64,000 nt of DNA from Pseudomonas deceptionensis (GCF_900106095.1 NZ_FNUD01000002.1:2687501-2751500); one strand, 5' to 3'. Positions 36,021 to 47,052 are shown, counted from the first letter of the stretch. Translations and numbers: made by a program. The notes: a model not told the origin generated them from the sequence alone.

Positions 36021-36962
36021 ATGACTCCTGAAGCGTTAACCACTCTGCATCTGCACCTATTGACTGCTCTGGAGGCTGCGCCCGACGAAACCCGGCGTTT
36101 GTTCCATGGGCGCGGACGGTGCTGGCCGGGGCTTGAGCAGTTGACGGTGGACTGGCTGCAAGGCGTGGTGCTGGTCTCGCTGTTCAAGGAGCCCGATGCC
36201 GGGCAACTGGACGCCTTGAAGCAACTGCTGATGACGGTTGTGCAGTCACCCGCATGGCAAGCCAGCGGGGCGCACACACTGGTGCTGCAACATCGCTATA
36301 CGCTGCAGAGCGACACCGAATGGCTCGTGGGTGAGGCGGTTGATGAGTGGACGCTGACGGAAGGCGGGTTGCGCTATCGAGTGGATCTGGGCCGCAAGCA
36401 GAACAACGGCCTGTTCCTGGACATGCGTTACGGCCGTGACTGGGTGCGGGCCAACGCCGAGGGCAAGCGGGTATTGAACCTTTTTGCCTACACCTGCGGC
36501 TTTTCAGTGGCCGCGATAGAAGGCGGCGCCGAGCATGTGGTCAACCTCGACATGTCCCGTGCAGCGCTGAGCCGCGGGCGCGACAACCATCGCCTGAACG
36601 GGCATGACATGAGCAAGGTGACGTTTCTGGGGCATGAACTGTTCAAGTCCTGGGGCAAGGTGAAAAGTACCGGTCCTTACGATCTGGTGATCATCGACCC
36701 GCCGTCGTTCCAGAAAGGCAGCTTTCTGTTGACCAAGGATTACCAGCGCGTCGTTCGGCGCTTGCCGGAGTTGCTCAGCGAAAACGGCACAGTTCTGGCC
36801 TGCATGAACGATCCTGCACTGGGTTCGGATTTTCTGATCGATGGCGTTACCCGTGATGCACCGGGCCTGCGTTTTGTCCAGCGTCTGGATAACCCGCCTG
36901 AGTTCCCGGATGCCGACACCGAATGCGGATTGAAAGCGCTGGTGTTCAAACAGGGCGTTTGA
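36021..36962 (+). CDS. Class I SAM-dependent methyltransferase (RlmI/RlmK-like)
   Basis: A 313-residue methyltransferase of the PF10672 type, related to 23S rRNA m5C methyltransferase RlmI but without its PUA domain. The SAM motif I is VLNLFAYTCGFSVAAIEGGA (about residues 150-169), the acidic residue after motif II is in VNLDMSR, and motif IV is IIDPPSFQKGSF. The first line DLGRKQNNGLFLDMRYGRDWV is the conserved entry segment of this group. The RNA target is unknown. Confidence 0.87.
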   Translation: MTPEALTTLHLHLLTALEAAPDETRRLFHGRGRCWPGLEQLTVDWLQGVVLVSLFKEPDAGQLDALKQLLMTVVQSPAWQASGAHTLVLQHRYTLQSDTEWLVGEAVDEWTLTEGGLRYRVDLGRKQNNGLFLDMRYGRDWVRANAEGKRVLNLFAYTCGFSVAAIEGGAEHVVNLDMSRAALSRGRDNHRLNGHDMSKVTFLGHELFKSWGKVKSTGPYDLVIIDPPSFQKGSFLLTKDYQRVVRRLPELLSENGTVLACMNDPALGSDFLIDGVTRDAPGLRFVQRLDNPPEFPDADTECGLKALVFKQGV

Positions 36963-36967
36963 CAGGC

Positions 36968-36997
36968 AAAAAAAAGCCCGCTGGGGGAGGTGCGGGC
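36968..36997 (-). terminator. Terminator reading leftward (probably for dps)
   Basis: Stem GCCCGC / GCGGGC with a 10-nt loop; the A-run at 36968-36975 gives a U-tract on the minus strand. It lies 190 bp after dps with the REP element between, and only 5 bp after the convergent methyltransferase stop. Confidence 0.7.
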
Positions 36998-37093
36998 CAA
37001 GGGGTTCATTGAATGAGCAATGAGCAGGGCGAATATACCGCTCGCCGGGTTCAAAGACTGTGAAACAAAATTCATGCTGCGCCGCCCCATCCG

Positions 37094-37169
37094 GTAGCCG
37101 CTGAGGAGCGTAGCGAGGCTGCGGTGGGGTACCCCCGATCGCAGCCTTCGTTCCTCGTCAGCGACTACA
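37094..37169. repeat. REP doublet, degenerate second arm
   Basis: Left unit GTAGCCGCTGAGGAGCG... (37094 to about 37123) and an imperfect inverted partner (about 37137-37169) of the same family as 15923-16086, with several mismatches in the right arm. Confidence 0.75.
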
Positions 37170-37180
37170 GGGGCGATGGG

Positions 37181-37699
37181 TTATTTGGTCCGCGAGGACT
37201 CAAACAGGAACCAGACGCGGCGCTCGGCTTCGTCGATCCAGTTTTCCAGCAGGCTGGTGGTCGCCACATCCCCAAGCTCGGCGCACATGTCGTGGGTTTC
37301 ACGCATGTAGGCGGCCAGCTGGATATTGTCTTCGCGCAGTTCGGCCAGCATGTCGCTCGGGGTCACGAAATCAGCATCGTTATCCAGCAGGCGCTGCAGC
37401 TTCTTGATATGGCCCACGGAGCGAAGGGTGGTGCGCCCCAGCTTGCGCACGCGCTCGGCAATGGCGTCGGTGGTGGCGAAGATCTGCTCGGCCTGTTCGT
37501 CCAGCAGCAGGTGGAAGTCGCGGAAATGCGGGCCGGACATGTGCCAGTGGAAGTTCTTGGTTTTCATGTAAATGGCAAAGGTGTCAGCCAGCAGTGCATT
37601 CACTTCGGCCGCAATGTCGATACAGGCTTTTTCGCTGAGCGCCGTAGGTGTCCGCAGATCGGCCTTTCTGTTTTCCTTGGCGGATTTCAGGTCTGTCAT
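37181..37699 (-). CDS. dps: Dps-family DNA-binding ferritin-like protein
   Basis: A 172-residue ferritin-like protein that forms 12-mers, oxidises Fe(II) with peroxide and protects DNA. The ferroxidase ligands are in NFHWHMSGPHFRDFHLLLDEQAEQI (about residues 50-75: His, His, Asp, Glu). The N-terminus is basic (TDLKSAKENRKADLRT), which could bind DNA. ATG at 37699 has a GAGGAACC site; an upstream extension to 37837 is open but has no matching site. OxyR or RpoS control is usual for dps, but no clear site is seen. Confidence 0.93.
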   Translation of the reverse strand: MTDLKSAKENRKADLRTPTALSEKACIDIAAEVNALLADTFAIYMKTKNFHWHMSGPHFRDFHLLLDEQAEQIFATTDAIAERVRKLGRTTLRSVGHIKKLQRLLDNDADFVTPSDMLAELREDNIQLAAYMRETHDMCAELGDVATTSLLENWIDEAERRVWFLFESSRTK

Positions 37700-37905
37700 G
37701 GTGGTTCCTCGTGGCAGCGGTTGATCGGAATTAATGTTGCGTGAGTGCGGCTGACTAAAGACCAGGATCGGTCGCCCGTCAAACCCGTCGGGGTATTTCA
37801 GATGACCCGCGCAATGCTTTTGAAAGGCGCTGAGCAAGATCGTTCAAGACTTTTGTCGCCCGGATTGCGACGCTTTGCCGCTGCTTACTGCCGGGAGGTT
37901 TTTTG

Positions 37906-38601
37906 ATGTCTGATTCGCTTGCTCGAACCGCGTTTGTTCGCGGCACAGTTGCCTGCCTTCCGTTGACGCTGGCGTGCGCGCCCTGGGGATTGCTGGCGGG
38001 TTCCACGGCCATTGATGCCCAGCTGACCCCTGCACAGAGCCAGGGGCTGTCACTGTTTGTGTTCGCCGGTGCCGCGCAACTGGTCGCCATTGGCATGATC
38101 AAGGGGGGCGCCAGCGCGATTTCGATCCTGGTGACCACCTTGCTGCTGACCTCGCAACATTTGCTCTATGCCATGCACCTGCGCCCGCTGGTGTCGCCGC
38201 TGGAACCCAAATGGCGCCTGGGGCTCGGGTTCTTGCTGACGGATGAGTTCTTTGCCCTGGTCAGCCCGTTTGACCGGCAAACCTTCAACCGCTGGTATGC
38301 CCTGGGTGTCGGGCTGTGCATGTATGTGGGCTGGAACATCTTCACCCTGCTCGGGGTGGTGCTGGGCAAGAGTATTCCGGGGCTGGACCAGCTTGGCCTT
38401 GAGTTCTCGATTGCCGCGACCTTTATCGCCCTCATTACACCTGTCGTGCGCAATATCCCGACAGTCGTCTGCGTGGCGGTCTCATTGTTGACGGTGGTGC
38501 TGTTCAGTTACTGGCAATGGGAGTCGGCTATTGTGCTGGCGGGGCTGGCAGGCATGGTCGCGGGTTATCTGTGCAAGCGACTGGAGGGGTACTGGGCATG
38601 A
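37906..38601 (+). CDS. azlC: Branched-chain amino acid exporter, large subunit AzlC
   Basis: A 231-residue membrane protein of the AzlC/YgaZ family with about six to seven helices. Family marks are GLLAGSTAIDAQLTPAQSQGLSLFVFAGAAQLVAIG (about 25-60), TLLLTSQHLLYAMHL and LTDEFFAL. With AzlD it exports branched-chain amino acids or methionine, relieving overload. ATG at 37906 has GGGAGG before it. It overlaps azlD by ATGA. Confidence 0.9.
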   Translation: MSDSLARTAFVRGTVACLPLTLACAPWGLLAGSTAIDAQLTPAQSQGLSLFVFAGAAQLVAIGMIKGGASAISILVTTLLLTSQHLLYAMHLRPLVSPLEPKWRLGLGFLLTDEFFALVSPFDRQTFNRWYALGVGLCMYVGWNIFTLLGVVLGKSIPGLDQLGLEFSIAATFIALITPVVRNIPTVVCVAVSLLTVVLFSYWQWESAIVLAGLAGMVAGYLCKRLEGYWA

Positions 38602-38909
38602 TCTGGGCGATTATTGGCGGGATGACACTGATACTGTTTTTCAACCGCTATCTGTTTTTGGAGCCCCGGTTGCCGATTCGCCTGAATCGCGGGGTCAAAG
38701 AGTTTTTGGGCTTTGCGGTGCCGGGGATGCTGACGGCCATTTGCGGGCCGATCATTTTCGTCAAGGATCATGGGCTCGACCTGAGCCCGGGCAACCCGTA
38801 CCTGCTGGCCGGGCTGTGTGCGATAGGGTTGATGCTCTGGAGCCGTAACGTGCTGCTCAGTGTTGCGTTGAGTGTGGCGCTGTTTTATCTGTTTCGCTGG
38901 TGGCTTTGA
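38598..38909 (+). CDS. azlD: Branched-chain amino acid exporter, small subunit AzlD
   Basis: A 103-residue partner of AzlC with four helices, matching the AzlD/YgaH family: MIWAIIGGMTLILFFNRYLFL, a short Pro-rich loop, FLGFAVPGMLTAICGPIIF and LLAGLCAIGLMLWSRNVLLSVALSVALFYLF. The start codon overlaps the azlC stop. Its last 53 nt overlap the end of a convergent small gene. Confidence 0.9.
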   Translation: MIWAIIGGMTLILFFNRYLFLEPRLPIRLNRGVKEFLGFAVPGMLTAICGPIIFVKDHGLDLSPGNPYLLAGLCAIGLMLWSRNVLLSVALSVALFYLFRWWL

Positions 38910-39051
38910 TTTGTGCCGCTGCGCGTGAGGTAAACGGGCCGCTGACGGCAACGCCGTCACTGACCACATACCAGCACGCCAGCAGGCCATGAGCGCGCAG
39001 TGGGGCGGGTACTGCGCTGCCGATGACTGACATGACTTGAATACTGGGCAT
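38857..39051 (-). CDS. Small conserved hypothetical protein
   Basis: A 64-residue soluble protein starting MPSIQVMSVIGSAVPAPLRA, with the core HGLLACWYVVSDGVAVSGPF and a polar tail. The ATG at 39051 follows a textbook Shine-Dalgarno (AAGGAGG, 6 nt spacing), a strong argument that it is real. The WYVV..DGVAVSGPF pattern looks like small proteins seen in other pseudomonads, but I cannot name a family. Its 3' end overlaps convergent azlD by 53 nt. Confidence 0.7.
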   Translation of the reverse strand: MPSIQVMSVIGSAVPAPLRAHGLLACWYVVSDGVAVSGPFTSRAAAQIKATSETDKTAPHSTQH

Positions 39052-39146
39052 AAGAACCTCCTTCGAACAATGACGCCACCTTACGGCCTGGGCCGCTGCA
39101 CAAAAAATCATTGCGCTTGATAGTCGTCATTGATGTCGATGAGGTG

Positions 39147-39341
39147 TCAGTCAACCACCAGATCGAGCATGTGCATGACTTCCTGATCACTCATCAGCCC
39201 TTTGCTGACAAGGTGCTGGGTCAGGAGTGACACCAGCTTGGCCGTGCGATGGCCTTCGAGCTGCTTGAGCTCGGTGAGGGTGTTGTACACCTTGCTGGAG
39301 GTGCAGAGCCCGATGGTGTGGTGCGGGTTTTGTGTCGGCAT
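39147..39341 (-). CDS. Small conserved hypothetical protein
   Basis: A 64-residue, mostly helical soluble protein: MPTQNPHHTIGLCTSSKVYN, then TLTELKQLEGHRTAKLVSLLTQHLVSKGLMSDQEVMHMLDLVVD in parts. It has a moderate ribosome binding site (AAGGACGACC). No known domain recognised. The two helices resemble a small dimeric regulator or antitoxin-like fold only in a very general way, so no function is proposed. Confidence 0.6.
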   Translation of the reverse strand: MPTQNPHHTIGLCTSSKVYNTLTELKQLEGHRTAKLVSLLTQHLVSKGLMSDQEVMHMLDLVVD

Positions 39342-39501
39342 AAAGGTCGTCCTTGTTTTTATGGGTGTGGCGATGAGCGTGCTGTCTGCGCTCCATAATG
39401 CCGCAGTCCGGGCCAGCGCGGTGTCTCATCCGCGACATTCATATTATCTATTTGGACCCTCCGGCAGCTGAACGGGCCTGCCGGTTTTGCGCATGCCGGT
39501 A

Positions 39502-39852
39502 CTACCAGCGTGGCGGGCCGTAATAGCCACGTGGCGGGCCGTAGTACACCGGGTGCGGGCGGCCGTAGTAGCCCTGATAGTAGACGGGCTGAGGTGCCTG
39601 GACGTACACCGGCTGCGGCTGGTAGTAGACCGGTGGGGCCTGGACGTAGACCGGTTGTGGCTGGACATAGACCGGTTCCTGAACGTAAACCGGACGCGGG
39701 CCCTGGTTTGCGATGACCGAACCGACGACTGCGGCACCGACCACCGCGCCAACAATGGCAGGTCCGGCACCCCAGCCGCCATGAGCCGAGGCCTGGCCGG
39801 CGACAGCCAGGGCGCCGATAAGCAAAGCGACTTTGGGGATGGTACGCATCAT
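39502..39852 (-). CDS. Secreted glycine-zipper protein with Pro-Val-Tyr repeats
   Basis: A 116-residue protein with signal peptide (IPKVALLIGALAVAGQASA), then a glycine-zipper-like segment GGWGAGPAIVGAVVGAAVVGSVI, then low-complexity repeats of PVYVQ/PVYYQ (about eight units) and a Gly-Tyr-Pro tail. Such proteins are common in pseudomonads and are thought to sit in the envelope; no function is established. ATG at 39852 (the first of two adjacent ATG codons) has GAGGAATC upstream. The frame is open to 40029 without a site. Confidence 0.82.
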   Translation of the reverse strand: MMRTIPKVALLIGALAVAGQASAHGGWGAGPAIVGAVVGAAVVGSVIANQGPRPVYVQEPVYVQPQPVYVQAPPVYYQPQPVYVQAPQPVYYQGYYGRPHPVYYGPPRGYYGPPRW

Positions 39853-40084
39853 GACGATTCCTCGAGTTTCAGCCCCCGACGTTTTGGCCTGCACCAGGCC
39901 GCGGATATTCGCGGGGATAATCTTAAGACCGTGCTTTTTAAAAAACTGCGAAGCACTTTGGTAAATTTTGTGTAAGGTCTGCGGGCGCTGAGACGTTTCA
40001 GCAAGAGCAGTCGCGCTATGATCCAACAAAATTCTCAGTACGGCTTGTGCCGTCTATCTAAAAGCATTCAGCAAGGAGATGAGC

Positions 40085-40903
40085 ATGCAAATGAATCCGG
40101 ATAAAGACACCCGGCTGTGCATATCGCTGTCAGGCCGGCCGGGCAACTTCGGACTGCGTTTTCATAATCATCTATACGAACAGCTGGGCCTGAACTTTTA
40201 CTACAAGGCTTGCAGCAGCAAAGACCTTGCGGGTGCCGTGACAGGTATTCGGGCGCTGGGGATTCGTGGCTGCGGCGTATCGATGCCTTTCAAGGAGGCG
40301 GTGATTGAGCTGGTGGACGAGCTGGATGCTTCGGCGCGGGCGATCGCGTCGATCAATACCATCGTTAACACCGACGGCCATCTCAAGGCCTACAACACCG
40401 ATTACATCGCCATTGCGCAACTGCTCGACACTCATAAAGTCCCCAAGGACACCACCTTTGCCTTGCTGGGCAGCGGCGGGATGGCCAAGGCAGTCGCTTC
40501 GGCGCTGCGCGATGGCGGTTATCGCAACGGGGTGATCGTGGCGCGTAACGAAGCGACCGGGTCCGCGCTGGCGGCAAGCTGCGGCTATGACTGGCAACCG
40601 GAGCTGGCGGCACACCGACCGCAGATGCTGATAAACGTTACGCCGGTGGGCATGACGGGCGGGGCAGAAGCCGATGATCTGGCCTTTGAGGCAGATGCCA
40701 TTGATCGCTGCAAAATCGTCTTTGACGTGGTGGCCATTCCGGTGGAAACGCCATTGATCATTCGCGGTCGTGCTCAGGGCAAGCACGTGATCACGGGGCT
40801 TGAGGTTATTGCGATTCAGGCGCTGGAGCAGTTTGTGCTGTACACCGGTGTTCGACCTGCGGCCGCGCAGTTCCAGGCCGCCGTGGCGTTTGCCCGCAGT
40901 TGA
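40085..40903 (+). CDS. Shikimate dehydrogenase-like protein (AroE homologue)
   Basis: A 272-residue NAD(P)-dependent reductase of the AroE family. The substrate-binding Lys is in GVSMPFKEAVIELVDE (about 67-82), Asp is in YNTDYIA, and the dinucleotide loop is LLGSGGMAKAVASAL (about 127-141). It is distinct from the canonical AroE, which normally sits in the hemF-aroE locus; these extra copies often act on quinate or shikimate or have unknown substrates. ATG at 40085 (MQMNP) is chosen because AAGGAG lies 5 nt before it, while the ATG at 40079 overlaps that site. Confidence 0.85.
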   Translation: MQMNPDKDTRLCISLSGRPGNFGLRFHNHLYEQLGLNFYYKACSSKDLAGAVTGIRALGIRGCGVSMPFKEAVIELVDELDASARAIASINTIVNTDGHLKAYNTDYIAIAQLLDTHKVPKDTTFALLGSGGMAKAVASALRDGGYRNGVIVARNEATGSALAASCGYDWQPELAAHRPQMLINVTPVGMTGGAEADDLAFEADAIDRCKIVFDVVAIPVETPLIIRGRAQGKHVITGLEVIAIQALEQFVLYTGVRPAAAQFQAAVAFARS

Positions 40904-40941
40904 GGGCCGTGTCGGGCGAGTTGCCTCGCCCGGTTCAAGCT

Positions 40942-41613
40942 TTACTCCAGCTCTGCCAGGCGCGCTTCAAGGGCGGCGATGCGTGCCTCAAGGGCTTCAA
41001 AACGCTCCAGCGATACCCCTGAACCACTGCTGCGTTCTGCGGGTTGCTGGCGGGCGACCATGAGTGTTTCGATATCGGCCGGGTCACCCAGCGCATGCAT
41101 GTAGCGGTCTTCGCGCTGGCCGCTCTGGCGCGGTACCAGCAGTGCAAGGTCCCGGGCAATCAGGCGCTCCAGCTGGTGCTGGACCTGATCGGTATCTTCG
41201 AAATCGTGCATGCGCGAACTGCGGGTCAACAGCTCGTTCAGCGTTTGCGGGCCCCGCAGAAACAACAGCCCCAGCAGCACCACTTGGCCAGGGACCAGTT
41301 CCAGGGCCTTGTCGACCTTATGCTCCCAGCGATCGGCACGGCTGCCCATGACCAGCCGGGTAAAGCCGCGGCCTTCCAGTGCGCGCAGGCTTTGCCCGAC
41401 TTGACCCTGGTTGAGGTTCATAACCGGTTCACGGCTGGTTTTCTGGTTGCAGGCCAGCACCAGTGCATTGAGGGTCAAGGGGTAGGTTTCGGGGTTGGTG
41501 GCCTGTTTCTCGATCAAGGAGCCGAGAATGCGGATCTCGGTGCTGTTGAGCAGAGGTCCGGTGTCAGATTCGATCGGTGTGTTATCTGAGAGCTGACTAG
41601 CGGGAACTTCCAT
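40942..41613 (-). CDS. yceH: YceH family protein (DUF480/UPF0502)
   Basis: A 223-residue protein made of two winged-helix domains (family UPF0502), with a predicted coiled coil at the C-terminus ([22 protein letters not shown] in part). Characteristic parts are [41 protein letters not shown] and the second-domain [13 protein letters not shown]. Possibly DNA-binding; no role is known. ATG at 41613 with GGAGAAGAAA upstream; the frame is open to 41685. Confidence 0.9.
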   Translation of the reverse strand: MEVPASQLSDNTPIESDTGPLLNSTEIRILGSLIEKQATNPETYPLTLNALVLACNQKTSREPVMNLNQGQVGQSLRALEGRGFTRLVMGSRADRWEHKVDKALELVPGQVVLLGLLFLRGPQTLNELLTRSSRMHDFEDTDQVQHQLERLIARDLALLVPRQSGQREDRYMHALGDPADIETLMVARQQPAERSSGSGVSLERFEALEARIAALEARLAELE

Positions 41614-41694
41614 TTTCTTCTCCAAATTGAGTAACCGTTGCCAGCGACCATTGTGGAGTCTTTTGCGCGGTAGAGCGACTGTCATGTAACCCTG

Positions 41695-41782
41695 CTGTGG
41701 GGGCGAGCCTGCTCGCGATGGATCGGCGCAGTCAGCCAGACAAGCTGCGTTGCCAGCATCGCGAGCAAGCTCGCTCCCACAG
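41695..41782. repeat. REP doublet, 'GGGCGAGCC' family
   Basis: Inverted units at 41695-41720 (CTGTGGGGGCGAGCC...) and 41757-41782, with 36 bp between and a couple of mismatches. Same family as 4072-4122. It lies at the end of the nicCDEFT operon. Confidence 0.85.
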
Positions 41783-41800
41783 GTTGTTCCTTGTCGTTGA

Positions 41801-43117
41801 TCAGCGGTTGACCAGTTTGGCGGGGAGGGCGATTACCAGCAGGCTGCTCAGCAGCAGGCAGCTGGCGAAGAACCACAGTGCGCCGGAGCCGCTGCCGGTC
41901 ACGTCGATGGCGATGCCCATCAGTGAGTTGCTCACCAGGCCCGCGATATTGGCCAGGGAACACGCCAGGGCGAAGCCGGTAGCGGCGGCACGGCCCTTGA
42001 GGAACGTTGCCGGCAAGCTGAAAAACACCGGCACGGCACCGATGATGGCGGCCGAGGCAATGGCGAACAGTAGAACGGTCGCAAAGACGTTATGGCTGTA
42101 GAAGGTCGTGCCGGCCATGGCGGCCGCGCCGATCAGGAAGGGCACGATGATGTGCCAGCGGCGTTCGCGATGACGGTCGGAGCTGGCGCCAATCATCAGC
42201 ATGCCAATCAGGGCGGCGGCGCTGGGCAGGGCGGTCAGTACGCCGATGTGGAAGTTGTCGGCCACGCCCGCATTGCGAATGAAGGTGGGCATCCAGAACG
42301 CCATGGCGTAGGCGCTGAGCAGGATGGAGAAGTCGATACCGCCAAGCATCCAGACCTTGAGGTTGAAGAAGCCGTCGCGAAAGCTGTGCTTGCTGTTTTT
42401 GCCTTCGGCGTCGTCCTGGCGCAGCTCGTGTTCAAGCAGCGCTTTTTCTTCGTCGTTCAGCCATTTTGCGGTGTGATGGCTGTTGGGCAGGGCCCAGAAC
42501 GTCAGAATGCCCAGCAACACGCTGGGGATCGCTTCGATGATAAACAGCCATTGCCAGCCCCTGAGCCCTGCCGTGTTGTCGAACGCGCCCATGATCCAGC
42601 CCGAGAGCGGCCCGCCGATCACGCTGGAGAGCGGCATGCCGATCATGAACAGGGCAATGATGCGGCCCCGTCGGTGAGTCGGAAACCAGGTCGTCAGGTA
42701 GTAGAGGACGCCGGGCAGAAAGCCGGCCTCGGCCGCACCCAGCAAGAAGCGCACGATATAGAACTGGGTAGGGGTGGTGACCAGCATGGTGCAGGCCGAG
42801 AGCAGGCCCCAGGTGATCATGATCCGGGCAATCCAGATCTTGGCGCCGACCTTTTCCAGGGCCAGGTTGCTTGGCACTTCGAAAATGATATAGCCGACGA
42901 AAAACAGCCCGGCGCCCAGGCCAAACGCCGTTTCGCTGAACTGCAGATCGCCCAGCATTTGCAACTTTGCGAAGCCAATGTTGATCCGGTCCAGATAGGA
43001 CGCCAGATAACAGAAGCAGAGGAACGGGATGAGTTTCCAGGTGATCTTGCGATAGAGCACCTGGACCGGGTCCGCGCTAACAGCCGCGGGGGTTGTACCA
43101 GCATTTGCAGAGGGCAT
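41801..43117 (-). CDS. nicT: Nicotinate MFS transporter NicT
   Basis: A 438-residue importer of the anion:cation symporter group (MFS) with 12 helices. It begins with the family signature [29 protein letters not shown] (about 25-53), followed by [26 protein letters not shown]. Its place at the end of the nicC-nicD-nicE-nicF run matches NicT of P. putida KT2440, which takes up nicotinate or 6-hydroxynicotinate. The porin gene nicP that follows it in KT2440 is not here; a REP pair and yceH follow instead. Confidence 0.87.
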   Translation of the reverse strand: MPSANAGTTPAAVSADPVQVLYRKITWKLIPFLCFCYLASYLDRINIGFAKLQMLGDLQFSETAFGLGAGLFFVGYIIFEVPSNLALEKVGAKIWIARIMITWGLLSACTMLVTTPTQFYIVRFLLGAAEAGFLPGVLYYLTTWFPTHRRGRIIALFMIGMPLSSVIGGPLSGWIMGAFDNTAGLRGWQWLFIIEAIPSVLLGILTFWALPNSHHTAKWLNDEEKALLEHELRQDDAEGKNSKHSFRDGFFNLKVWMLGGIDFSILLSAYAMAFWMPTFIRNAGVADNFHIGVLTALPSAAALIGMLMIGASSDRHRERRWHIIVPFLIGAAAMAGTTFYSHNVFATVLLFAIASAAIIGAVPVFFSLPATFLKGRAAATGFALACSLANIAGLVSNSLMGIAIDVTGSGSGALWFFASCLLLSSLLVIALPAKLVNR

Positions 43118-43307
43118 GTGTGTCTTCCTGGCGGTGACTTTATGGTTGTTGTGTAGCCGCGATCAGTGCTTTGGCAGGCTCGTGAAGCGGCTTCCAAAGG
43201 CAGTGTCAGAAGACTGGGCAGGCCTGGTTAGGGCCCTTGCTCAGTATGGGTGACCAGTGCTCTACGGCCTGGTTCAATGGCAGATATCCCTGTCTGCCAG
43301 TTGTTGC

Positions 43308-43958
43308 CTAAACAGTTTTTATGAAGTGACTCATGGCCTCCTGTTTGCTGACGACGTCGCCATATTTACTGTCGATATCAAACAGATTGGCCTCGTGGGG
43401 GGCGCTGTGGCGATCACCGACACATTCGCGCACCACGATGGTTCTGAAGCCGTGTTGCACGGCATCCACTGCCGTTGCCCGGATACAGCCACTGGTCGAG
43501 CAGCCGGCCAGTACCACGGTGTCGATGCCCTGCGCGTGCAACAGTGATGCAAGGCTGGTGCCGAAAAAGGAGCTGGCGTACTGCTTGCTGATGACGACTT
43601 CATCCGGGGTTGGCAGTACCTCTTCGCAGAAGGCGGCCAGCGGGTTGCCCTCCACCATGTCCTGCATGACCGGGGCCTTTTTTACCCAGATGCCGCCGTC
43701 AATAAAATGCCCGGGGTGATAGCGGATATTGGTATGCACCACCAGCACTCCATTTTTGCGCGCGCAGGTTAGCAGCTCGACACTCTCGGCCACAGCGCTG
43801 ACTACGCCAGGTGCGAACAGTGGCGCACCTTTTTGTGTGTAGCCTTGCATGAAGTCGATCATCAGCAGCGCAGGCTTTTTGCCAAAGCCGATGCGCTGCC
43901 CCCAAACGCCTTGATAGTTGGCGTCGGCGCTTTGCTGTTCATTCTGTTGCTCGGTCAT
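43308..43958 (-). CDS. nicF: Maleamate amidohydrolase NicF
   Basis: A 216-residue isochorismatase-like hydrolase that turns maleamate into maleate and ammonia. The catalytic residues are visible: Asp in LLMIDFMQGYT (about 34), Lys in WVKKAPV and nucleophilic Cys in LAGCSTSGCIRATAVDA (about 151). The gene lies between nicE and nicT and starts 9 bp after nicE with a good AGGAG site. A 190-bp gap to nicT may hold an internal signal; none is obvious. Confidence 0.92.
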   Translation of the reverse strand: MTEQQNEQQSADANYQGVWGQRIGFGKKPALLMIDFMQGYTQKGAPLFAPGVVSAVAESVELLTCARKNGVLVVHTNIRYHPGHFIDGGIWVKKAPVMQDMVEGNPLAAFCEEVLPTPDEVVISKQYASSFFGTSLASLLHAQGIDTVVLAGCSTSGCIRATAVDAVQHGFRTIVVRECVGDRHSAPHEANLFDIDSKYGDVVSKQEAMSHFIKTV

Positions 43959-43967
43959 GACCCGCTC

Positions 43968-44723
43968 CTATTTGTAAGCGCCGGACAGCAGGGCCCCGGC
44001 ACCTGGCACGATGGGTTCCAGATTGAGGGCCTTGAGCATGGCGTAGGTGGTGGCGATGGCGGCGGTGAGCACCGGCTTGCCGGTTTGCGCTTCAACCTGG
44101 GCCACCACGGGCAGGGATTGCATCTGCACGCAGGCCGACAGCACGATCACGTCCACGCCTTCAAGGTTCATGCTGCTGACAATGGCGGGCAAGTTGGCCG
44201 GGTCGTGGCGGGCCACTTCCAGGTTGTCGGGGATTTCCAGGGCGCGCCAGTCCACCACTTCAAAGCCTTCTGCGCGAATGTAATCCACCACCAGTTCGGT
44301 CAGCGGCTTCATGTAAGGCGCGACGATGGCGATTTTTTTCGCACCCATTACCTTGAGGCCGTCGATCAGGGCGCCGGCGCTGGTAATGACCGGGGCGTTA
44401 CCGTCATTTTCTGCGGTGGCCCGGGTCAGGCGTTGTTCGGATTTGCGGTGGTAACCCAGCCCCATGGCCATGATCGCCACCAGGCAGGCGTAGCCCAGCA
44501 CGTCGACCCTGGCGTCGGACAGTTCAACCGCGCAGCGGTCGGACTCGCCGTCCATGGCCGCCAGTTCCTCCTTGCGTACCTGCTTCATGCGCATGCGGCT
44601 GGAGTGAAAGGTGAAGCGTTCGGGGCGGATCAACTGGCGTGCGGTCAGCATCGCCGGGATCTCGGTTTCCATGGTGGTGTTGGAGCTCGGCACAATCTGG
44701 CCGATGCGGTAAGGCTTGATCAC
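43968..44723 (-). CDS. nicE: Maleate cis-trans isomerase NicE
   Basis: Converts maleate to fumarate, the last step, which feeds the citric acid cycle. 251 residues of the Asp/Glu racemase superfamily, with the two catalytic cysteines Cys80 (LGYACLVAI) and Cys198 (VLSACVQMQ). The start is GTG at 44723 with AAGGAG upstream; the gene follows nicD after 11 bp. Confidence 0.92.
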   Translation of the reverse strand: MIKPYRIGQIVPSSNTTMETEIPAMLTARQLIRPERFTFHSSRMRMKQVRKEELAAMDGESDRCAVELSDARVDVLGYACLVAIMAMGLGYHRKSEQRLTRATAENDGNAPVITSAGALIDGLKVMGAKKIAIVAPYMKPLTELVVDYIRAEGFEVVDWRALEIPDNLEVARHDPANLPAIVSSMNLEGVDVIVLSACVQMQSLPVVAQVEAQTGKPVLTAAIATTYAMLKALNLEPIVPGAGALLSGAYK

Positions 44724-44734
44724 GGGGTGTCTCC

Positions 44735-46776
<2,042 letters not shown>

Positions 46777-46780
46777 TTAC

Positions 46781-46792
46781 AGTGTATACGCT
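46781..46792 (-). promoter_or_regulatory. Candidate NicR operator next to nicC
   Basis: AGTGTATACGCT is a near-perfect 12-bp palindrome, 65-76 bp upstream of nicC. Read toward nicC it lies in TAAATAGCGTATACAC, which matches the site next to nicX in 14 of 17 positions. MarR-type NicR represses both promoters in P. putida KT2440. Confidence 0.6.
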
Positions 46793-46952
46793 ATTTATTT
46801 TTGAGTTGCATAGAGCCCTGCGAAAATAAAAATGGCCAGAATGGCGGCTGTGTAACGCCAAGTAACCATTGTTTATTAGGTGTGTGTTGGTATGTAACGG
46901 TTTTTTACGTTCTTGAATGGCTTGTAAAAATAATGGGTGTTTACCGTTAAAT

Positions 46953-46964
46953 AGCGTGTACGCT
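46953..46964 (+). promoter_or_regulatory. Candidate NicR operator next to nicX
   Basis: AGCGTGTACGCT is a 12-bp palindrome with 10 paired positions, about 90-100 bp upstream of nicX. Read toward nicX it lies in TAAATAGCGTGTACGC, the same sequence and orientation relative to its gene as the nicC site. The rest of the 336-bp divergent region holds AT-rich promoter-like DNA but nothing else I recognise. Confidence 0.6.
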
Positions 46965-47052
46965 TTAAGTTGAGCCGTGGGATGCAACGCTGACTGCAGA
47001 GCAGGGGTGGTGCGCCAAACACATTCAGCGAGTCAATTGAGAGGAACCCTAA

